DNA of 60,000 nucleotides from Mesostigma viride (lineage: Eukaryota > Streptophyta > Mesostigmatophyceae > Mesostigmatales > Mesostigmataceae). Positions 22,188-32,479 of the stretch are shown here, piece by piece. The notes below the pieces were generated by a model that was given only the letters and a program-made list of their open reading frames with translations, was not told the origin of the DNA and made no database searches. Made by a program: the position numbers and the translations under genes. Location of the stretch: assembly GCA_009746045.1 (NCBI GenBank), contig RPFO01001598.1:999727-1059726 (forward strand), read 5' to 3'. Every line of letters starts with the position of its first letter. The stretch's first letter is position 1.

Positions 22188-25100
22188 ATGCTTCCACTGC
22201 AGTGTGGGCTGGGCAGCACGCCCGTAGACGTGCGGCTCGCTCGGCATAGTTTATCTCCGGACTTGTTTAAGTCAACACGTTTGCCTCCTTACCAAGTGCA
22301 TGCCTTGGCTGTGGTCAGACTATCGAGCAATGTGGGACTACCGGGTAAGAACATGTTTCTGTCGCCCCGTCAGACGGGTCACCGTCTTGCTGGACGGTCA
22401 TCCACGAGAGACGTCATCAGCATGGCCAAGAAAGGCAAAAGAAAAACCAACGGCGAAGGACAGCAGGAGAATGAATGGGTTTTTGGAATTGTAGAGGACA
22501 CTGCCACGCCCAATGCAGCATCGCCCAGCGTTGACCAAGCAGCAGTTGAGCGCGCGCTGGGCTCGGTGCCCGTGTCAGACTTGGCCGTGGCTGCCCGGGT
22601 TGACGCTGCCTTGTGGGCTAGGGAGGAGGCGCGCTGGCAGAGAGAGGCGTCCCGCTGGGAGCGCGAGGAAAGGCGGTGGGAGCGCGAGCGTGAAGCATTC
22701 GAAAAAGAACGGGAATCTTGGGCTCAAACGAAAGCGGAGCTGCTGGCAGAGGTGGCGGCATTGAAGGAGCAAGTGGGCGGCATCCCCCGCGGAACCCCGG
22801 CGACATCCCCTGCGGCTGTAACCCCGGCGTCAGGCCCTACCGCGAGCTCAGCCGTCGGATCTTCCCCCAGAGCCGCTCCCCCGACCACAACCCCACCAAC
22901 CCCCCCTCCAGTGCCCAAGGAGAAGCAGGCCCCTGTGCCATCGCCAGCACCCGCGGCACCTGTGCAAGGTAAAACGCCGCCGGTGGAAGCCGCCAAGCCT
23001 GCCCCACCCCCAGCTGCCCCGCCCCCAGCTGGTGCGCCCACCATGCCCCGGCTCAGGAACGGTGCCTCGGGAGACGTGGTGGAGATTCTGCATGTAAGTG
23101 TCCATGGTGGACCCGTAAGCTATCAGTGCCGTTTGCCGCTGCCATTGCCTCTATCAGTGCGGCGCCTGGTGCCTGTATCGCTGCCGCTGCTGGTGCCTCT
23201 ATCAGTGCGACCGCTGGTGCCTGTGTACTGCCGCTGCTGGTGCCTCTATCAGTGCGGCCACTGGTGCCTGTGTACTGCCGCTGCTGGTGCCTCAATCAGT
23301 GCGGCCGCTGGTGCCTGTGTACTGCCGCTGCTGGTGCCTCAATCAGTGCGGCCGCTGGTGCCTGTGTACTGCCGCTGCTGGTGCCTCAATCAGTGCGGCC
23401 GCTGGTGCCTGTGTACTGCCGCTGCTGGTGCCTCAATCAGTGCGGCCACTGGTGCCTGTGTACTGCCGCTGCTGGTGCCTCAATCAGTGCGGCCGCTGGT
23501 GCCTGTGTGCTGCCGCTGCTGGTGCCTCTATCAGTGCGACCGCTGGTGCCTGTGTACTGCCGCTGCTGGTGCCTCTATCAGTGCGACCGCTGGTGCCTGT
23601 GTACTGCCGCTGCTGGTGCCTCAATCAGTGCGACCGCTGGTGCCTGTGTACTGCCGCTGCTGGTGCCTCAATCAGTGCGACCGCTGGTGCCTGTGTACTG
23701 CCGCTGCTGGTGCCTCAATCAGTGCGGCCGCTGGTGCCTGTGTACTGCCGCTGCTGGTGCCTCAATCAGTGCGGCCGCTGGTGCCTGTGTACTGCCGCTG
23801 CTGGTGCCTCTATCAGTGCGACCGCTGGTGCCTGTGTACTGCCGCTGCTGGTGCCTCTATCAGTGCGACCGCTGGTGCCTGTGTACTGCCGCTGCTGTTG
23901 TCTCTATCAGCGTGGCCAGTGATTCCGCTGCCAGCCACTTTGATGCTGCTACTGGTACCACCACCACCGCAGTTATTAGTGCCGTGCTGGCGCCGCTAGT
24001 TCCTGTGCACGAATGTTATCATACACATTGCCCTAAGCAGGAATGTTTGAATGCTGTGGTGCTGGTTGGGTGTAGGGAAAATGGTACACATTTGGGGCCT
24101 CATGATCCTTTCCTTGTCTCACCAGAAGGGACAGGGAGATGGTTCAAATTTCATACTTGCTGAAATGGCTGTGGGAGCGAGTGGGAGGCACTAAAATGGC
24201 ATGGCTGTATGTTGCAGCCTGTTCTGGAAGGTGGGCAAAGGAGTGTGGCACATTTCATCTCTCTCAGCGCAGTAGCTGTGCGCGCCGCATCCTGGTAGTG
24301 CGAGCTCGTGGCCAGCTGTGAGCATGCTTATCTCACCATCGGTGGTCAGCTTCGACGCAGACAGAATTGTAGCATTTTGGCCGACGGGATCGCCTGGCTG
24401 CTGGTCCAGGCCTGTTCGTATGGGCATCGTTCCTGCTGTGCAGTAGTTATCAGATTGTGCACTACAGCTACCTCGTACCTGAGCTTCCATTAGGGTTATC
24501 TAAGCTTGCACTATACCTAGGGTTACCTGTGCTTGAGGTTGGTCAATCAAGCCGGCACCTGTATAATCTGGGACTACCGTTGTCTGCCTTCACTGACAAG
24601 GTGCATCGGCACCCTCTGCTGCGCTGTGACGTGGTGTTGTGGTGGTCCAGAAAATGCTGGAGAATCAGGGCTTCTACCCGGGGGAGGAGGAGATGGAGTA
24701 CGCGCTCTTCCTCGAGGGCACCGAGTCAGCAGTGAAGACGTTCCAGGTACAAGTCCCGCACGGCTTTCTTTGAATGCCGTTCCAGGTACAACTCTCGCAT
24801 GCCCCGCATTGTGTTAACATTCCAGGTAATGGTCCCATGTTGCCTCTTCTTACAAAATGAGGCAATGTTAAAGAGCTTTCAATGCAGCATAATCCTGCTA
24901 AGTTATTGGCACACGTCTCCGCCCATTCTTGAATCCACACTCGACAAACCCAGCCTTTCAACACCCCACCGCCACCACCCCTGCAATCGCCACCAGTGCC
25001 ACCATCATGGCAAAACCTGGGCTTTCCTCAACTCACCACACTTCCCCGACCCCGGGTGTGCGGCTGGTACCACCACCGTGCCCCCCCACATTAACCCGCC

Positions 25101-27056
25101 TCCCTCTTGGTCCCCTCCCCCCCCCCCCCCTGCAGTGCACGCACAAGCTTAAGGAGGACGGCATCGTGGGGCCTAAGACCTGGGCCGTGCTGCTCACCCT
25201 GGAGGGCATTCCGGACGAGTTTGCCGACATCGCCAGCACCCTCTCATCATCATCACCATCTGCGGCACCCAGCGCGCCAGCCCCCGTGAGCACATCCTCT
25301 CCCTCGACGCCCGCTGCTTCTAGTGCCCCTCCAAGCGCGTCCTCCTCCTGGGGCGGCGGCAAGGCATCGGCCACCCCTGAGTCGGAGCGCTACGCCCGCA
25401 CTGAGACGCAGGCGGGCAGCAGCAGCGGCAGCGTGCGCGTGTTCCTTCTGGGAGAGAACCGGTGGGAGGAGCCAGGGCGCACCTCGGTGGGGCCCATCTC
25501 GTTAGAGCCCAAGGCGGGGGACAAGGGGAGCAAAGGGCTCAAGCTGGTCGCCGCCTGCTTCACCTGCCGGGGTGTGGGCGCCATGATGTGCACCGGTATG
25601 CATACTAATATTGTTATATAATGGTATGCATATTAATATTGTTATATAATGGTATGCATATTAATATTGTTATATAATGGTATGCATATTAATATTGTTA
25701 TATAATGTGGTTCGTGCTCCCCTGGCGCACGCGCTGGTGATCACATGTGGTTTTTGCCTGGCCATTTTTGTTTGTGTTTTTCTTGGGAGGGGGGGCTACG
25801 CGTAACGGCCCTTTAACTGAGTATATATCATTATTTATTGTCTTTTTTACTTTGGCCGCTTGCTGTTACTTATTGTTGTTTGTCGTTGTCTATTTATTTC
25901 TATTGTTGTTTATTCTGATGCATTTTTCTGTGATCCGCGCATGCAGTTTGTCTTGGCGATTATGTTTTTGCATGACACCGCCATTGCAACTAGGGCGCCA
26001 CGTCCTTGTTTCTGGTCATGGGGAGCCTTGTCAATTATGGCTGCTAACTGTCACCTATGACGATGGTTTCTCTCTTCGGATCCTATCTGTTCTAATGGCA
26101 GAATGCGAGGGCACTGGCCAGATGCCGGGAGAGGAAGACGTAAGTGTTGCACACTGCCGAAATTTTTCCGTCAACAAATGCTATGCGGTAGTCGGCTTTT
26201 CCCATTGCCTGTGGCGAAGCAATCCCTCCTTGGGGTAGCAGGCTTTTGCCTTGGAGCGCATCGCAGCTCGCATCGGTCCATGTCAGCCCACCCCGTTTGG
26301 GAAGGAATGATTTCTTTTCGGTTTTGCGGTCATCTCTGTGATTTTAGGCGCACGTTCCATATTTTCATTGTGTGTGTGTGTGTGTGTGCGCGCGCGCGCT
26401 TTGGAAGTTTTCTTTTCTTCTCCAGATTTACTGTCTAGGTGTTATACCGGTTTCTGTGCACTTTGTGTCATCACATTTTTTCTCCACCAAGTGGCCAAGG
26501 AATAGCACCTCCACAGCATACGCTGTAGCTTGTACTGCATAGGCTTGGATAATCTCTCCTTTGTTCAGACAACAAAAGTGGTTTCCTGTCCTGGGCATGA
26601 TTGGTTGATGGTCTCTTCCATAACTGTCTAGCGGTGGGCCATGGCAGGTGCCGAAGTGATGTGTAGCCCACAGTAATTGCCACTTGGCACTTATGCGTTG
26701 AGGCATGCGACATGGCATCTGTTTTCACTTCTGGTCTGTAGCACTGGCTGAAAACATCAGGTTGTTGCCAGCAGCATTGACCCATGCATATGGGTGCTGG
26801 CCTGATGTCGCATTCAACGCAAAGTGTGCCATTGTGCACTGGCCAGACCTTCCCAATTTATGTGTTTGACGGTGCTGCTTCCAGCCACTCAGTTTTCTTT
26901 CTATGCTTCCACTTGGAAACTGCTTTTTCAACATGATTTACTTCTACGCAGCTGCTCAACTTCTTTGCAGAGGAAGACCCGGGTTGTATGTACTGCGATG
27001 GCACGGGCTTGGCAAAGTGCGACGACTGCAGTGGGACTGGCAAGGTCGAAGAGTGA
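22188..27056 (+). CDS. PTAC5: pTAC5-like plastid protein (PG-binding-like + DnaJ zinc finger)
   Basis: Exons 22188-23093, 24651-24746, 25136-25595, 26102-26139 and 26973-27056 keep frame and give 527 residues. An upstream in-frame GTG at 22137 is ignored in favour of the first ATG. The N-terminus (MLPLQCGLG, Ser/Arg-rich, few acids) looks like a plastid transit peptide. Residues about 143-196 are a Glu/Arg/Trp-rich coiled coil, then a Pro/Ala linker. Residues about 293-360 match a peptidoglycan-binding-1-like domain (KMLENQGFYPGEEEMEY...AVKTF...DGIVGPKTW). The C-terminus has four CxxCxGxG-type motifs (CFTCRGVG, CTECEGTG, CMYCDGTG, CDDCSGTG), a DnaJ-type zinc finger without a J domain. This architecture is that of pTAC5, a component of the plastid transcriptionally active chromosome. 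Introns 1-3 carry tandem repeats, two of them built on the splice donor. It is longer than the Arabidopsis protein as I recall it, mainly through the linker. Confidence 0.85.
23147..23910. repeat. 47 bp minisatellite in pTAC5 intron 1, about 16 copies
   Basis: Copies of GGTGCCTCTATCAGTGCGAC followed by CGCTGGTGCCTGTGTACTGC and CGCTGCT, with A/T and A/G variants (CTCAATCAG, GCGGCC). The unit is not a multiple of three and lacks stops, so all three plus-strand frames stay open and give artefact proteins of 200-620 codons. It starts about 50 bp after the exon 1 donor. Confidence 0.95.
24747..24835 (+). repeat. Copies of pTAC5 exon 2 donor in intron 2
   Basis: The true junction is ACGTTCCAG|GTACAAG (donor at 24747). 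Two copies follow at about 24780 (CCGTTCCAG|GTACAACTC) and 24819 (ACATTCCAG|GTAATGG), each with CAG|GT intact. These are canonical-looking alternative donors. Use of either would change the reading frame or insert residues before exon 3. Confidence 0.85.
25595..25706 (+). repeat. 28 bp repeat, four copies, starting at the pTAC5 exon 3 donor
   Basis: The unit GGTATGCATATTAATATTGT plus TATATAAT begins exactly at the last exon base and donor (G|GTATGC). Each later copy recreates G|GTATGCAT, so four tandem potential donors exist. Only the first follows the zinc-finger coding sequence. Confidence 0.95.
26372..26400. repeat. (GT)n then (GC)n microsatellite
   Basis: A short GT run followed by CGCGCGCG in pTAC5 intron 4. 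The rest of the intron (26140-26972) shows nothing else I can name. Confidence 0.8.
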
Positions 27057-27274
27057 GCTTTCTCCAAAGCATAGCCTGCACAGAGAGACTTCTGCTGTCA
27101 GGCGAGTTCTACCTGGCAAGTGCTCATCATTCATCACGTGGTAGCCACCGGTCTTTTATGGAGCCATCTACTTTGATGTCAGCATGAGCTCTGTGCATGT
27201 AGTGCCAGCAAGTGTACCGGGCGCAAAAAGTAATATTTTGCTGGAAATTCTGAATTGCATGTGCTTTAGTTTAG

Positions 27275-27279
27275 TGTAA
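27275..27279 (+). terminator. TGTAA polyadenylation signal candidate for pTAC5
   Basis: TGTAA, the usual green-algal poly(A) signal, occurs about 220 bp after the pTAC5 stop codon. The pentamer is short and could be chance. Confidence 0.4.
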
Positions 27280-27526
27280 CTCTGAACCAGCACAGCTAGG
27301 CTCCACATGCATGGCGTCTTTCATTTGGTCCCATGCACATATAGGTTCTCGAGAGTAGCTATGTGCATCGTGTACATGCACTACGATGTGGCGTACATGA
27401 AATACAGGGTACTTTATTATGTGTAATGACCAAATCTACCATGCATTTTACATGTGCTGCGTTTATATCGGCAAATTAACTGTACGTGTACTCATTATAA
27501 TTAAGCGAGACAGCTATTAGTTAACT
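27280..27526. other. A/T-rich flank, no gene seen
   Basis: This lies between pTAC5 and the first R2 repeat. No open frame or named repeat was found. Confidence 0.5.
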
Positions 27527-27700
27527 AAACACGTGCTCCCGTTAAGGGGAGTCACGGAGCACCAGAGTGCTTTTAATCCCTGCATGAGTGTGCACAGCGG
27601 GCAGGGGGGCAGAGACCCCCCCCTTCCCTCATGCCACAGGCATGCCACAGGGTGCACAATCGGATCGACATCAAAACAATCCGGCATCCTAGCTCTGTGG
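27527..27700 (-). mobile_element. R2 SINE-like element, minus orientation, decayed tail
   Basis: The reverse complement carries the R2 landmarks in order: CATGCC..GGCATG, the CTCTGCC stretch, GTGTGCA, GATTAAAAGCACT, GGTGCTCCGTGACTCCCC and GGGAGCACG. The tail is a degenerate TTAGTTAACTAA instead of clean (TTAA)n. Other R2 copies are at 28262, 34574, 35143 and 56570. Confidence 0.8.
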
Positions 27701-27866
27701 GTGCCGAATATGTCCCGTGTGAGCTTATTGCATTAAGTACTATATTGACGCGAGCAAACAGGCGGTGCTAGGCGAGCCGCATAGCTAGGCTGGCGGATAT
27801 CATTGGCTACTGGTTAGGCTAGGGGCAAGCACGACTACGTTCTACAGGGTGCACTGACATGGCACA

Positions 27867-28745
27867 ATGACTAGGCGCGTCCAGGTTGCATCACCGAGGC
27901 ATGGGTGTGCAGCGTGGGTAGGGCCGGAACCAGGGGTGCAGGTCGAAAACCGTTTCTGGCATGGCGGGGCGGAAACGGAGATTCGGCTGGCGGACATCAT
28001 CTATGCAGACGATACCACCCTCTTCGAGGACACTGAGCACGTGCAGACGTGGCTTGACTGCATGCCTGCCGCTATCGAGGCCCGCGCAGTGGGGCCGGCT
28101 TGAGGTCAGCAAGAAGACAGAGGCTCTGGCGATGCGGCTCACTCACCCACCGCCCGCCCTCTTTCTCCTTGACGGCTCCGAGTCCTGTATCGGGACGTAC
28201 CGCGTCAAGTTGCTGGGCAGCCTCCTCCCCAGGTGCGAGGCTAGCTGATGTGGACCACCGCATCTCCCTGGCTATGTTCAGATTACTTGCCCACGCTCCT
28301 TGCTATGACATGCTCACATGGGTCTTATTGCACCCACAGTTTGCCGGATCGTTAGCCTGTCCTTTTAGCTAGCCGCGCCCGATTGCAGCTGTGGCATGCC
28401 TTTGGCATGAAGGAGACTGGGGGTCTCTGCCCTTTCTCCTGTAGTGCACACACAGGGATTAAAAGCACTTCGGTGCTCCGTGACTCCCCAACGGGAGCAC
28501 GAGTTTAATTAATTAATTAATTAATCTCCCTCGCCTGGCACGCTTTACGCCAATACCGGGCCCTGTGGCGCAAGCCCCTGGGCAAGATAGAGAAACAGGA
28601 CCTGTTTAAGGTCATCGCCCTCCCTGTTCTTACGTACGGGGCCGAGACGTGGACCCTCACCGCCGACCTGGCCCGAAAGCTGGACGGCGCGGTCACCCCA
28701 ACATGCTGCGATCCATTTTCCGAGTAGGCTATGCTGCTCATCCGT
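27867..28745 (+). pseudogene. LINE reverse transcriptase fragment with frameshifts
   Basis: The reading frame includes LADIIYADDTTLFEDTEHV, the catalytic YADD box (28002-28013) of a non-LTR reverse transcriptase. A frame change then leads to EVSKKTEALAMRL and VKLLGSLLP, the downstream RT segment. The sequence is split by an R2 insertion (28262-28525) and resumes with SLAWHALRQYRALWRKPLG, LPVLTYGAETWTLT and MLRSIFRVG. The same blocks in the same order occur in the minus-strand LINE at 55474-56560 (GSMLPDTAADVDTRIGLAW, YGAEAWTLTD, MLRQALNVG), so this is one family. Frameshifts and missing ends make it a dead copy. Confidence 0.85.
28262..28525 (+). mobile_element. R2 SINE-like element inserted in LINE RT, with (TTAA)n tail
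   Basis: The element begins near GGCTATGTTCAGATTACTTG and ends with GTGCTCCGTGACTCCCC, AACGGGAGCACGAG and (TTAA)n. It interrupts the RT coding sequence: the codons for ISLA occur both before it and after the tail (ATCTCCCTGGCT before, ATCTCCCTCGCC after). This gives an imperfect target duplication of about 10-12 bp and shows R2 is an independent mobile unit of about 260 bp. Confidence 0.8.
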
Positions 28746-28985
28746 CATCAGTGGTCTTCACCTTCAGCGACATCACAGCCCGAGTTCGGTTCCTCTCTCG
28801 CCGCAAGAAGCTGGTGGACACCTCCTGGTCGCTTGACGACGACCTGACGCCAGCCCAGCAGCAGCAACGCCGCGATCAGTGGCCCGACTACATCCGCCAC
28901 AAGACCAACCCCGAGAAGCCCCAAGTGTACTGGCGGGGCGGGGACCTCTATGTCAACTGAGAAACTGTGGAAGCCCCCCCAGGCT
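28745..28985 (+). pseudogene. LINE ORF1 C-terminal fragment
   Basis: The peptide FLSRRKKLVDTSWSLDDDLT is followed by a PAQQQQRRDQWPDY stretch and ends VYWRGGDLYVN with a stop. Near-identical blocks recur at 32283-32460, 33885-34135 and 34863-34955, so this is the C-terminus of a repeated ORF. The adjacency to RT pieces supports a LINE ORF1 protein. It is fused directly behind the RT fragment, so the copy is rearranged. Confidence 0.7.
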
Positions 28986-29282
28986 TCCCCGGGATAGAGC
29001 ATGCACTCCAGCTAGTTGTCTAGATGGGGCAATCAATGATGGGATAGCTTAGACATTACAGCACTTGAAACGATATTAGCGCACAGCGTTATAGTACATT
29101 CAATTAGCTCTGGCGCCTTGTGGCCATCAGCTTGCGCCTTATAATTAGCCGACGTCTTGAGCCCACCTCACACTTGTAGCATAAGCTATGCGATAGCCTA
29201 CCTATGGTATTGCACTGATGTATTGCGCCCACAGTGTTGCGCCCCGGCATGATGCACCATGCCGTGGAGAGAGCGCTCTGTG

Positions 29283-29405
29283 GCCTGCCCACTTGCGGCA
29301 GTGAGAGAAGCTAGGGCGCCCTCCCTCCTTCTCGCTGCATGTGTATATAGGGTTGAAGGTTCCTTTACTCTGTATTGGCACCCACGTGACGCAGTCACGT
29401 GCTTA
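29283..29405 (+). mobile_element. R4 SINE-like element, tailless copy
   Basis: This matches the insertion at 12917-13051 read on its minus strand: GCCTGCCCACTTGCGGCAGTG, GAGAGAAGC, CCCTCCCTCC, AGGGTTGAAG and CACCCACGTGACGCAGTC in the same order. It lacks a clean (TTAA)n tail. Confidence 0.75.
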
Positions 29406-29934
29406 CTAATGCTGCTCATGTTCGCAATGAGGACCTGTACCTCGGCATGCCATATATTACCAGCACCATTAATAAGCAGCGGCGCCTACAGCTAGTAGTG
29501 CACTTAGCTCGCACCGGCCAACCATGCAGGTAGACACCTCACGTGGCCCCCCCGCCGGCGGGGCTGCGCCCAGCTCAGCCTGGCCGGCACCTCCTTACGT
29601 GGGCCGGGCCCAGCAATTCTCGCCGCCGCAAAGGCCCGCACCTTCAAATAACAGCTAGTCGCAGACATGGGGGGCTAGGCATCTCCGTGATTTGGAACAA
29701 GATGGTGGACAAGGCCAAGTGGGCCCAGCTAGGTCATAGCTCTAGGACAACGAACCCCTAGCTCCCGTACGTGGGGAAGCGCCCGCGTGTGCAAACATAC
29801 GGGAAGCACGCCAGGCAGGTCCCCTAGGGTAGAGAGCTTATAGACTAGTTGATGTAGATGCATTGATGTTGTAGATAGATCTTGTAGATATAGCTTAGAC
29901 CGGTGGGACTGTTTGCACCCATCCATCCATCGGG
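29406..29934 (+). pseudogene. Possible LINE ORF2 C-terminal remnant within repeat DNA
   Basis: The frame around 29556-29760 gives GRHLLTWAGPSNSRRR and HGGLGISVIWNKMVDKAKWA. The first string resembles GGHILTWPGPKDIPKKVG in the minus-strand LINE (55474-55860), suggesting a diverged ORF2 tail. The rest of the stretch, including 29406-29550 and 29761-29934, shows nothing I can name. Confidence 0.35.
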
Positions 29935-30028
29935 GTTAATGCTCCGTGACTCCCCAACGGGAGCACGAGTCGATAATTAAATAATTAATTAATTAATTAA
30001 TTAATTAATTAATTAATTAATTAATTAA
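29935..30028 (+). repeat. R2 3' terminus with long (TTAA)n tail
   Basis: Only the last part of R2 is present (GCTCCGTGACTCCCC, AACGGGAGCACGAG), followed by about 50 bp of AATT repeats. It is consistent with a severely 5'-truncated insertion. Confidence 0.85.
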
Positions 30029-30489
30029 TGGGCGTGGCTAAAATCAAGGAGACAACCAGCGCAGGCCATGGATATCGGGAGAATCCGGACCATGGTAGCT
30101 CGATCGAGCCTGGTACCAGGTGGCTAATATGGCTAGTCTAGCTAGCCCGTGGGGGGCGTCCACAGCTAGCTGCGCAGTTGTTGACTATCAGGTCCCTGCC
30201 CTTCCAGAACACCGGTACCTTGACCGAGCTTCTTGGGGTCTTGCTTGTGGCGGATTGGGTACGTACGCCGGCCGGCCACAGCTGGTTGCGTCGCTGCTGC
30301 TGGTGAGCGGGCCGGCGTCAGGTCGATCGTCATCAAGTGCGTCCAGTCCTGAGATCGAGGTTGTGCAAGTTCCTGCGGTGAGACTGACGAACCGTCGCGT
30401 TATAAAGGAAGCTATATATAACATGATCGACTCCGTCGGGAGATCATGTAGGGAAAAAATAGTATGCAACTGCTTGTGGTATGGCCCAG

Positions 30490-32460
30490 TACGTACACAG
30501 AATGGCTGACGGCATTATGGCTGACGGCGGCGCTCAGAACTTTTGCGTGTCAGCCCTTCTCAAATCCAGTCAGATCACTTGCATTCGTTGCATCTCCTCA
30601 AGACGCATCCGCCAGTATAATCGGTTACGGCTGAAACACAATACCGGAAAAGTTATGCACGTGACAGGAAATTCAGGCTATGACGACCCCGAAAGCTAGA
30701 CGCGGTCTGGAAAAAGAGCTTTCCGGCTCCCAGCCCAAGTGCCCAACCCACTCGCCATTGTTCTCGCCCAGCCGTCGATCTGGATTACCCGCAAACCCAT
30801 CGCCACGCGCCTCGCCCCCGCCCAACCAAGAAACCCTGCCAAGGCCAGAAATGGCCCCGCTTGAACTCCCCGGCATTCCGGCAATGAAAACGTTTCATTA
30901 TACCATCGGCAAAATATGTCCCCGGGACATGCAGGTTGACCCGAATCCTCCGGTACCTATCTGGTTCAAGAATGCAAGATTGTTAATTACGCTGGACGGA
31001 AGGGCTAGTTCAATTACGATGCATGACGCTAACGAGGTGACGACTCTCCTCATCATGCACCCGCACGACAGAGGCGCTCCGGTGCATGACGATCCTGACC
31101 AGCCACTTCCAGCTCCACGAAGCAGCCCTCATTGCATGCTGCATTACACAACCCAGCCCGCGCGCAAGCAGCCATGCACACCGGGCGCTCCGTCCCTCAG
31201 CAAGGATGTGACATCCGCGCAGTGCCATGGAGGAGCACGACGCACGTACGTGACCTGGCCGGCCACTGGCCGCGAGAAGTTGATCTAGCTCGAGCGCTGA
31301 CCACCTTGCTCAATGTTCACGGTGGCGGCCCAGGTCTCCTATGCATGCGGATTAACCAAGGTCGCCGGGCGGTCGCCCACAATCTTCAACCCCGGCTAGC
31401 TCACGCGGCGAGCGCTGCAGACCGCGGCACAGGCTTCTTCCAGGCGCATGCATTATTACTTGCAAGTATGTGCACAAAAGTAATGCTTGTCGCATCACTG
31501 AAATTGGGCCGCGTGGGGAAATTCCGGCGCTCCGCACACTCCGCTCGTTACCGAGGTGACTCGATTAATTACGACTCTAGCGCCGATGAATAACGACTGA
31601 CTAGTCGATTAACTACGACTACTATAGCCATTCCCAGCCTCGCGCCGTAATAATTCCTATTTCGACTTGGCCGAATGGCCGGCCTACCCGGCCTCCGCCA
31701 AACATAGAAATCCGCAAATATTTCGACTTGGGCTCCCAGGCCTACCCGCCACAAATATTTCCGTGCCTCCATGCAAGAGGATTTGAACCACGGAGGCACG
31801 GAAATATTTGCGGCGGCCGGGTAGGCCTGCATGGGATCGAGGCCGAGTCGAAATATTTGTGGATTTCTATGTTTATATCGGAGGCCGGGTAGGCCAAGTC
31901 GAAATAGGAATCATGCATGGCGCGAGGCTGGGAATAGCCGAGTCGTCATTAACCGAGTCACCTCGGTAACGAGCGTTGCCAGTACTGGAAGTTGCAGGAG
32001 CTGGAAGCCTGGCAACACCGAGCCGACGCGCGCGAGGATGTCACCGACCGCCGGCACGCCGCCGGCCCATACGGAGTACTTGGTGCTGCGTCGTTTCGAG
32101 CAGCTAGCAGCCAAGAGAGATCGACGGTCTATAGCTCTTGAGGCCGAGCTCAGGAGCAAGCTCCTTACCCAACTGGAACTCGTCGGTAAATTAGCTCGAC
32201 TGCGTGGGCGCCGCCTTCCCGGCCCACTCACGCGGGACAAGGCGGCACTCCCACCGGCCGGCCATGCAGTCCTGCTCACCTTCAGATCCATGCATTGAGG
32301 ATAAGCTCGGCTGTTCCTCTCGTGCTGCAAGAAGCTGCACGACCTCTCCTGGACGCTGGATGACAACCTGACCGACGCCCGCTCAGCAGCACTGCAGCGA
32401 CGCGACCGGCTGTGGCCGGCATATACCTCCGCCACAAGCAAAACCCCAATGGATATCCAG
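30490..32460 (+). pseudogene. LINE ORF1-like pseudogene, copy A
   Basis: It starts with a leader shared with copy B (ATGGCTGACGG..GCTCAGAAC, then TCAGTCAGATCACTTGCATT and CAGTATAATCGGTTAC) and the coding start MTTPKARRGLEKELSGSQPK. Downstream blocks shared with copy B are APSLSKD, EYLVLRRF, AELRSKLLTQL, GPLTRDKAALPPAG and LSWTLDDNLTDA. A 434 bp palindrome (31542-31975) interrupts it. Several stops and frame changes show it is dead. The family (LINE ORF1-type RNA-binding protein) is inferred from the adjacent RT fragments. Confidence 0.65.
31542..31975. mobile_element. Foldback-type palindromic element, arms about 200 bp
   Basis: The left arm from 31542 (CGCTCGTTACCGAGGTGACT) and the right arm ending at 31975 are reverse complements over about 200 bp each. 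Shared blocks in order are TTCCCAGCCTCGCGCC, TTCCTATTTCGACTTGGCC, TACCCGGCCTCCG, AAACATAGAAATCC, CAAATATTTCGACT and CAAATATTTCCGTGCCTCC. The centre near 31775 is a short spacer. It lies inside ORF1 pseudogene copy A. No coding capacity and no clear target duplication were found. A transcript through it would form a long imperfect hairpin. Confidence 0.85.
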
Positions 32461-32479
32461 AAAATCCGCGAAAAATGGC

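Noticed and set aside
22137-23999. 620-codon open frame fusing pTAC5 exon 1 with repeat peptides
   Set aside because: After 23093 the frame runs through a 47 bp minisatellite that is open in all frames. A good donor ends exon 1 at 23093, and the PG-binding domain continues in exon 2.
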